Position numbers and translations under genes: made by a program. A DNA stretch of 64,000 bases from Lysinimonas soli (lineage in GTDB: Bacteria; Actinomycetota; Actinomycetes; Actinomycetales; Microbacteriaceae). The stretch spans positions 124,001-188,000 of the forward strand of contig NZ_JBHSMG010000001.1 in NCBI RefSeq assembly GCF_042655435.1, read 5' to 3'. Below are positions 58,762 to 64,000 of the stretch, piece by piece (positions within the stretch are counted from its first letter, which is position 1; each line of letters starts with the position of its first letter). Under the pieces are notes generated by a model. It made no database searches and had not been told where the DNA came from. It worked only from the letters and a program-made list of their open reading frames with translations.

Positions 58762-58962
58762 CAGTTCGCCCCGGAAAACCCGCCCGAGGCGTCAGCAGCT
58801 ACCCAAGCCTTCTCAGCTGGCTCATGTTCCACCTGTCCCCCACAGGCACTCAAAAATGCACACGTTACCCGACGTGTTTCTTGCGCAACCCCGACGCGAT
58901 GAACACGATTTTTGCTCGTACATGCGAGCGTTCGTTTGTCCTCCATTCGAGACGAGCGAGCA

Positions 58963-60492
58963 ATGAGCGGCGTCGTCCGCGGCGTTCCGCTCGCCTACGG
59001 ACATGCCCGCGATCTGATTGCGAGCCCCCCCCCGCGAGCCACGGATCGTGTCGCAGGCGTGGACCAAGCCCGCAAAGACGTCTTCCCCAACTGGGCCCGC
59101 CGCCAAGTTCTCGCTCGCCGCCTCACTGATCTGGCTGCCGTGACCCTCGCTAGTGCCTCGTCGGTCGGCGTTGCGGTTGTCTTCGGCCTCCGCTCCGACC
59201 TACTGTCGACCACCGACGTCGTCGTATCGATCGTGGTCGCCCTCGGTTGGTTCGCCGCCTTGCGGGTACGCAAGGCCTCAGAGCTGCGCACCGCGGGTCG
59301 AGGTGCCGAACTCGACCGCGCCATAGTGTCGACGCTGGTCGCCTTCGGACTTCTCGCAGTGATCAACGGTTTCGTTCGGATCGACGGGTTCCAGGCCTAT
59401 CTCGTCGCCGGTCTGCCGATCGGAGTACTGCTGCTCGTCGTGTCGCGGGTCTTCTGGCAGCGACGGTTGGATGCGGATCGGGCGGCCGGGCTGAGCCTCC
59501 CGCGTGCGCTCATCGTGGGCGCGGGCCCAGACATCGACTTCGTCGCCGAGCAACTCGCCCGCGCCGCGGTTCCGAAGTACGTGGTCGCCGGGGTCGTGTT
59601 CTCTGATGGCCTGCCCGAATCCGACTCGATGACTGCGGCTGGATTCCCGGCCTTTGATGGAATCGCCGCCGTGACCGACGCGATCGCCATCGCGAACGCC
59701 GACGTCGTGATCCTCGCTGGTCAGCCAGGTGATGGCGGGGAGTTCGTGCGAGCACTTTCCTGGCGGCTCGAGACGAGCTCGGCCGAACTCGTGCTCGCGT
59801 GGTGCCTGGACTCGATCGACCGTCCGCGCTTGACCTTCGACACGGCGAATGGCATGCCGCTGATGCACGTCGCTGCCCCACGGTTCTCGGGAGCCAAGCA
59901 TCACGCCAAGCGGGCGATGGACGTCCTGCTTGCTGGAGGCGCTCTTCTTGCTCTGCTGCCTCTCTTCGGCATCATCGCCCTTCTCGTCCGACGCGACAGC
60001 GAGGGGCCGGTCTTCTTCCGTCAAGAGCGGGTCGGGCTCGGCGGCCGCACCTTCTCGATGATCAAGTTCCGCTCGATGGTGGTCACTGCCGAGGCTGACC
60101 TGGCCGCACTCGCCGACCAGAACGAGGGCAACGGTGTGCTGTTCAAGCTCCGGGCCGATCCCCGGGTGACCCGCATCGGCGCCGTCCTGCGGCGGTACTC
60201 GCTCGACGAACTCCCGCAGCTCTGGAACATCTTCGTGGGCGACATGAGCCTTGTCGGGCCTCGTCCCCCGCTGGTCCGTGAAGTCGAGCAGTACGACAGC
60301 CCGGCCGAGCGTCGACTCTATGTCAAGCCGGGTCTCACCGGCGCATGGCAGGTCGGGGGACGATCGGACCTGAGCTGGGAGGAGAGCATCCGGCTCGATC
60401 TCCACTACGTTGAGAACTGGTCCCTTCTCGGTGACATCCGCATCATGTGGCGCACCGTCGGGGTCATGATCAAGCCCGTCGGGGCGTATTGA
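58963..60492 (+). CDS. Exopolysaccharide initiating sugar transferase (polyprenyl-phosphate sugar-1-P transferase)
   Basis: A protein of 509 residues. The N-terminus is cytoplasmic to about residue 55, followed by four helices (to about 165), a nucleotide-fold linker domain (about 180-300) and the C-terminal catalytic domain (about 314-509). The domain has the entry helix AKRAMDVLLAGGALLALLPL, KFRSM, the acidic pair in YSLDELPQLWN (D415, E416), SLVGPRP and KPGLTGAWQVGGRS. It transfers a sugar-1-phosphate to undecaprenyl phosphate to start repeat-unit assembly. ATG at 58963 gives a normal length. It leads the exopolysaccharide genes. Confidence 0.92.
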   Translation: MSGVVRGVPLAYGHARDLIASPPPRATDRVAGVDQARKDVFPNWARRQVLARRLTDLAAVTLASASSVGVAVVFGLRSDLLSTTDVVVSIVVALGWFAALRVRKASELRTAGRGAELDRAIVSTLVAFGLLAVINGFVRIDGFQAYLVAGLPIGVLLLVVSRVFWQRRLDADRAAGLSLPRALIVGAGPDIDFVAEQLARAAVPKYVVAGVVFSDGLPESDSMTAAGFPAFDGIAAVTDAIAIANADVVILAGQPGDGGEFVRALSWRLETSSAELVLAWCLDSIDRPRLTFDTANGMPLMHVAAPRFSGAKHHAKRAMDVLLAGGALLALLPLFGIIALLVRRDSEGPVFFRQERVGLGGRTFSMIKFRSMVVTAEADLAALADQNEGNGVLFKLRADPRVTRIGAVLRRYSLDELPQLWNIFVGDMSLVGPRPPLVREVEQYDSPAERRLYVKPGLTGAWQVGGRSDLSWEESIRLDLHYVENWSLLGDIRIMWRTVGVMIKPVGAY

Positions 60493-60516
60493 ACCGGGCG
60501 GTACTGGTGCCGACGG

Positions 60517-60717
60517 ATGATGAGGTTCGCGTTGTATCTCATGATCTTCCGCGCGAGATCCGATCGCATCTGCCGGGAACTCGTCGTCGCCGCCTTCCTC
60601 GGTCGCGGGGAGGTTGCCCGCGTCACTGAACGGTCGGCGACGACCGGTACGGGCCTAGTCGGAGCCGGCCGCATCGAGACCGTCGTTGCGTCGTCGCGTC
60701 AGGAGACCTCCCGATGA
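60517..60717 (+). CDS. Small uncharacterised frame, possible gene remnant
   Basis: A frame of 66 residues between the sugar transferase and glycosyltransferase genes, whose TGA overlaps the next ATG (ATGA). It begins MMRFALYLMIFRARSD and is rich in Arg, with one weakly hydrophobic stretch. There is no clear ribosome-binding site and I recognise no family. The overlap supports coding; the composition and lack of a ribosome-binding site argue against it. It may be the start of a decayed acyltransferase gene. Confidence 0.3.
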   Translation: MMRFALYLMIFRARSDRICRELVVAAFLGRGEVARVTERSATTGTGLVGAGRIETVVASSRQETSR

Positions 60718-62114
60718 GGGACTCGCTCATTCTCGCTGCTCAGCGCGCCGGTCGGCTCCTTCCCGGGCCGCTGCGTCGTTGGGCGGGACGCCTCGTGCGT
60801 CCTGGTGACGCTGCGCCCCCGAGGCTGCCGGACTGGTCCACGCCGTTGCTCGGGGACGGGTCGAAAGAGCTCATGTGGCCCGCACGGCGGGTCGAACCAC
60901 GGGCGGAAGAACGGCCGGATCACGCTCCCGTTGACATCCGTTGCCTCCTCGTCACCGAGTCGCTCGACGCCGGCGGGATGGACGAGTTCGTTGCGTTCCT
61001 TGCACGAGGGCTGCGTGAACGCGGTGCTGAGGTCGCGATCCTGCTCGTCCCGGTCGGGGTCGCGCGGGGCGTCGGCCCCATCGGCCAAGATCTGCTCGCC
61101 GAGGGGATCGAGGTGGTCGACGGTGACGCCGTGAAGGTGGATGACTGGATCGAGGGCTGGGCACCTGCGGTCATCTCCGTTCACGGCAACGCGCGTTCCC
61201 CGATCGACGCAGGACATCGGCTGGGCGTTCCTGTTGTGCTTGTTCTCCACGGAATGCATGACCTGTTCGGACTGTCCGACTCGGAAGTACTCGATCGGTA
61301 CGCACGCCTGACTGGTGTCATCAGCGTCAGCGAGTTGGTTCGACGGCAGTACCTGTCCCGATCGCCGCTCATCGACCCGGCGCGCGTGCTCACCATCCCG
61401 AACGGCATCGATCCGCATCGGACAGTCGGCGTCGATCGTGCCGCAGCTCGAGCGGCGCTGGGGCTTGACGACGAGTTCCTCTTCCTTTCGCTTGCCCGGC
61501 ACAGCATGCAGAAGAACACTTATGGCCTGGTGAGCGCTTTCGACGAACTCGCTCGATCGCATTCCTCGGCGCAGCTCCTGATCTGCGGCCGGGTGGACGA
61601 CCCTGCCTACGCGCGTCAGGTGATAGCGCTCCGTGATCGCTCATCGTTCGCGAATCGGATCCATCTGCGTAGCGGCAGCCGCCGTCCTGATGCGCTCCTT
61701 GCTTCGGCGGATGCGTTCGTCTTGGATTCGTTCTTCGAGGGCTGGCCCCTTGCGCCCATGGAGGCGCTTCTCGCCGGGGTCCCGGTCATCACGAGCGATG
61801 TCGGGGGCGCCCGCGAGCAGCTCGCCGGCGGCCCATCACGGGGGGTCGTCATCGCCAACCCGCTCGGTGACCCGCTTGCCGTCGGGTGGGAGAGCATGGC
61901 GCGTGCGAGGTTCGCTCCCCAGGTCAATCGTGCCGAGCTGATCGCTGCGATGAACGCCTTCGCCGGCCACGAGATCGAACTCGCCTCTGCAGAGGAGATC
62001 GCGACCGACGCACGTGCGCGCTTCAGCGCTGATCGGTGTCTCGACCTCCACGCGAACGCCATCCGGGTTGTGGCAGCGGGAATGCCCCTGTCGGAGTTGT
62101 CGGACTCGAAGTGA
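60714..62114 (+). CDS. Glycosyltransferase family 4
   Basis: A protein of 466 residues with a GT-B fold. The N-terminal domain (about 73-225) starts RCLLVTESLDAGGMDEFVAF, a typical acceptor-side loop. The C-terminal domain binds the sugar nucleotide with the EX7E motif EGWPLAPME (E342, E350) and the GVPVITSDVGGAREQ loop. A basic N-terminal extension of about 60 residues may bind the membrane. It should add a sugar to the lipid-linked repeat unit made by the upstream enzyme. Confidence 0.9.
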   Translation: MRDSLILAAQRAGRLLPGPLRRWAGRLVRPGDAAPPRLPDWSTPLLGDGSKELMWPARRVEPRAEERPDHAPVDIRCLLVTESLDAGGMDEFVAFLARGLRERGAEVAILLVPVGVARGVGPIGQDLLAEGIEVVDGDAVKVDDWIEGWAPAVISVHGNARSPIDAGHRLGVPVVLVLHGMHDLFGLSDSEVLDRYARLTGVISVSELVRRQYLSRSPLIDPARVLTIPNGIDPHRTVGVDRAAARAALGLDDEFLFLSLARHSMQKNTYGLVSAFDELARSHSSAQLLICGRVDDPAYARQVIALRDRSSFANRIHLRSGSRRPDALLASADAFVLDSFFEGWPLAPMEALLAGVPVITSDVGGAREQLAGGPSRGVVIANPLGDPLAVGWESMARARFAPQVNRAELIAAMNAFAGHEIELASAEEIATDARARFSADRCLDLHANAIRVVAAGMPLSELSDSK

Positions 62115-62159
62115 CCTTCAGGGAGCGACCGGCGGTGGCATCCGGAGCCCGGGTCTTCC

Positions 62160-62849
62160 TCAGGCGGGCTGGCTCGACGCTGCATGCCCCTCTTCGGCCT
62201 GCTCACGCCGTTGGCGGCGTGCCGTCAGCGCGGAGCCGAGGGACACCGAGCCGAAGATCAGGATGACGCCGCAGACGGCGACGATGATCACGGTGCGCAG
62301 TCGGCTTGAGATCTTCTCGGTCGCCCGATCCGGGGCGGATGCAACGATTGCCGTGTAGAGGTAGCGGTCGTCCGCCCCATTCACGGTCTGGATCTGCCGC
62401 AGCGTCGAAGTGAACATCGACCCGAGTTCCTTGGTCGTCGCGAGAGACTGCGCTGGGGTGTTTCCCGTGCCGGTGATCGTCGCAATGAAGCCGGACCCGC
62501 TCACGCTCGGCTCGACGGTATACGTCTTGCCCAGGCCCTTCGCCGCCAAGGCGTCGGCCGTGGAAGGTGCGTTCAACTGAGTCATCACGACACTCGCGAC
62601 GAGGCTCGGATCCGAGGACCGCAGATACGGATTGTTCGAGTTGAGCTTGCCGAGGGTCGGGTCGGCTTGGATTTGCGCGTCGGTCGGGATGTCCGGGTTG
62701 ACGACCGCGTAGGACGCGGTTGATTCGTAGTCGCGCGGCCCATATGCGAACACAAGAACGGTGGCGACGATGGCGATCAGGAGTGCGGGGAGCATGAACC
62801 ACCTCTGCCTCCAGATTCGTTTGAGGACCTCGATTGGATCCATATTCAT
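62160..62849 (-). CDS. Wzz-like chain-length / capsular polysaccharide co-polymerase protein
   Basis: A protein of 229 residues. Two helices (about 18-36 and 184-206) flank an external domain of about 145 residues, the Wzz/CapA layout. The start MNMDPIEVLKRIWRQRWFML is basic before the first helix, as usual. There is no cytoplasmic kinase domain. It would set polymer length with the Wzy-type polymerase encoded just upstream, with which it overlaps by four bases (ATGA). ATG at 62849 or 62843. Confidence 0.82.
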   Translation of the reverse strand: MNMDPIEVLKRIWRQRWFMLPALLIAIVATVLVFAYGPRDYESTASYAVVNPDIPTDAQIQADPTLGKLNSNNPYLRSSDPSLVASVVMTQLNAPSTADALAAKGLGKTYTVEPSVSGSGFIATITGTGNTPAQSLATTKELGSMFTSTLRQIQTVNGADDRYLYTAIVASAPDRATEKISSRLRTVIIVAVCGVILIFGSVSLGSALTARRQRREQAEEGHAASSQPA

Positions 62850-64000
62850 GCGCCTCTCTCGAAGGGGATGGGGCTTGAGCCGGGGATTCCGGACTCTGCT
62901 TTGCAGATCTTCCAGACCGCACCCGCCAGGGCGACCATGAGTGGGTAGGTCAGCGCGAACACCGGGAAGGACAACGAGTCGAAGCCCACGGAGCAGATAC
63001 CCGCGGCGGCGAGACCGCCCGCCAGCGCGCCGGCGAGAGCCTTCGTGTTCGGATCGCTTGTGTGCCGCGCCGCGACGACGGTCATGACCGCGGGGGCCAG
63101 GAGGTAGAACGCGACGCAGATCAGGCCGATGATTCCAGTCGTGACGGCGGAAGTCAGGTACTGGTTGTCGAGGACGTATACCAGGTTGCTGGTGTCGTAG
63201 GTGCCGGGGCCCGTGCCCAACAAGGGGCGCTGGTCGATCATCAGCTCGACGCGAGGGTAGTTGTTGAGGCGATTCGCGATCGAAGGGTCCGAGGCGTTGG
63301 CGGTCAGCGCACTCGTGAGCGTACCGACGAAGCCGGGGACGAGTGCGAATGCGATGACGATCAGGATCGGCACGATCACGAGCGTCCAACGGCGCACCAG
63401 GCGTGGCATGAAAGGAAGAGAGATGATCAGTGCGGTCGCCACGCCCAAGGCGCCGGACCTCGAGACGGTCAAGATCACCGCCGACCCGAGGAAGAGGGTC
63501 TGGGCCCAGTGGAACCAACGGGCACCCCGCGGGTCGAACATCGAGCGCCAGATCGAGAGCGGCAGGAGCATCGAACTCGTCACGGCGAACTCGATCGAGT
63601 GGAAGGTGCTTCCCGCGACTCGGATCAGGTTGCCTCGTGCCTGGTACGAGTCGACTCCGCCGTTGTAGGTGAACCCGGGCATCGCTGACTGGATCCATGC
63701 CATGGGGTCGACGTGGAAGGTGAACTGCACGACGCCGACCAAGCTGCTGAAGAATCCGCCGGCGATGAGCCAGCGGGCCACGCTCAGGACCTCGTCTCGC
63801 GTGTTCAGCGCGTCACCGACGCACAGGATCAGCCCGAGGCTGGCGATCACCAGCACCACCCAGCGATCCGCTGCGGCGAGCCCGGTGACAGTCGCCTCTC
63901 CGACCCAACCGCCGTACAGCGAGATGTACGAAGCCATGATCCCCAGGGCGAACACTGCTCCGGCGAGGCGACCGGGGTGTCGCAAAGGGATCGGGTCATG
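62846..64000 (-). CDS. O-antigen ligase/polymerase-like membrane protein (Wzy type), partial
   Basis: The frame is open to the right edge of the window, so the N-terminus is missing; TTG at 63985 is not likely to be the true start because DPIPLR before it is also coding-like. The visible 384 residues form about nine to ten helices. A large extracytoplasmic loop holds the Wzy_C signature RLNNYPRVELMIDQRPLLGTGPGTYD. It polymerises or ligates lipid-linked repeat units. It is translated just before the Wzz-like gene, and both face the sugar transferase and glycosyltransferase genes from the other strand. Confidence 0.85.
   Translation of the reverse strand, partial: HDPIPLRHPGRLAGAVFALGIMASYISLYGGWVGEATVTGLAAADRWVVLVIASLGLILCVGDALNTRDEVLSVARWLIAGGFFSSLVGVVQFTFHVDPMAWIQSAMPGFTYNGGVDSYQARGNLIRVAGSTFHSIEFAVTSSMLLPLSIWRSMFDPRGARWFHWAQTLFLGSAVILTVSRSGALGVATALIISLPFMPRLVRRWTLVIVPILIVIAFALVPGFVGTLTSALTANASDPSIANRLNNYPRVELMIDQRPLLGTGPGTYDTSNLVYVLDNQYLTSAVTTGIIGLICVAFYLLAPAVMTVVAARHTSDPNTKALAGALAGGLAAAGICSVGFDSLSFPVFALTYPLMVALAGAVWKICKAESGIPGSSPIPFERGA

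Larger units (their letters stand above)
58451..58962 (+). other. Long intergenic region before the exopolysaccharide locus
   Basis: These 512 bases have clearly lower GC than their surroundings, especially 58590-58960. They hold an inverted repeat (58531-58581), a small CCCCC/GGGGG hairpin at 58645-58658 and a promoter-like sequence at 58732-58761. The leader of about 200 bases between that promoter and the ATG at 58963 has no recognisable gene and could be a regulatory leader. Confidence 0.6.

Noticed and set aside
1..64000. Mobile elements, prophage, restriction-modification, toxin-antitoxin or secondary-metabolite cluster
   Set aside because: No transposase, integrase, phage structural gene, methyltransferase, toxin pair or PKS/NRPS motif was found. 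The only defence-like candidate is the degenerate helicase-nuclease at 19703-23443.

Overview
The window is high-GC, densely coded DNA from an actinobacterium, most probably a member of the Microbacteriaceae (Micrococcales). This rests on the many GTG starts and ATGA/GTGA gene overlaps, the actinobacterial-only families (DUF6114/DUF6230 pair, DUF2510, DUF4349), the SufS/SufU pair, and a Phe-type class Ic ribonucleotide reductase. A putative ice-binding protein hints at a cold or soil niche. I see no transposase, integrase, phage module, CRISPR array or rRNA. One tRNA (Ala, CGC) is present.

Layout. 1-2166: the end of a BMP-type nucleoside transporter, a pyridoxamine-pyruvate-transaminase-like enzyme and an IclR regulator. 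2204-9025: a xyloside operon with a ROK repressor, a CUT1 ABC transporter and a YicI-type alpha-xylosidase, with a putative operator/promoter at 3371-3414. 9091-10889: a two-gene ABC-2 exporter. 11047-12776: sufS-sufU. 12876-16312: membrane and cell-surface proteins, including the DUF6114/DUF6230 pair opposite a TetR regulator. 16316-19597: a TSUP permease, an Lrp regulator opposite a catalytically degenerate E2-like protein, and a coiled-coil membrane protein. 19703-23669: a very large helicase-nuclease-like protein whose active-site residues are replaced, followed by a small companion. 23862-27882: mscL, an FmdB-type zinc ribbon, 5-formyl-THF cyclo-ligase, galU, a GNAT acetyltransferase and a membrane protein, followed by tRNA-Ala. 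28342-35463: a giant surface protein with 12 FN3 domains and nine 81-residue repeats. 35655-38937: a xylose/ribose-type ABC importer ending at a strong terminator. 39033-47320: a b-type cytochrome and a valine-degradation cluster, with etfBA divergent from acyl-CoA dehydrogenase, 3-hydroxyisobutyryl-CoA hydrolase, 3-hydroxyisobutyrate dehydrogenase and enoyl-CoA hydratase, plus a MarR regulator. 47413-52973: assorted redox enzymes, hydrolases, a truncated haemoglobin and an MFS transporter. 53256-56784: the class Ic ribonucleotide reductase. 56961-58450: the putative ice-binding surface protein and an AhpD-like protein. 58963-64000: an exopolysaccharide locus (sugar transferase, glycosyltransferase, Wzz-like and Wzy-like proteins) that runs off the window.

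The most striking points are these. (i) The redox-active C-terminal cysteine tail of the ribonucleotide reductase large subunit lies in a separate 27-codon frame between nrdA and nrdB. That frame has its own Shine-Dalgarno sequence and overlaps both neighbours. (ii) The small subunit is of the radical-Phe (Mn/Fe) type, with every metal-site residue at a constant offset from the Chlamydia numbering, and its promoter region carries NrdR-box-like and DnaA-box sequences. (iii) The 1246-residue helicase-nuclease homologue has lost the Walker A lysine, the Walker B glutamate and the nuclease acidic residues, yet keeps its fold motifs. (iv) A group I truncated haemoglobin has Asp in place of the distal B10 Tyr.
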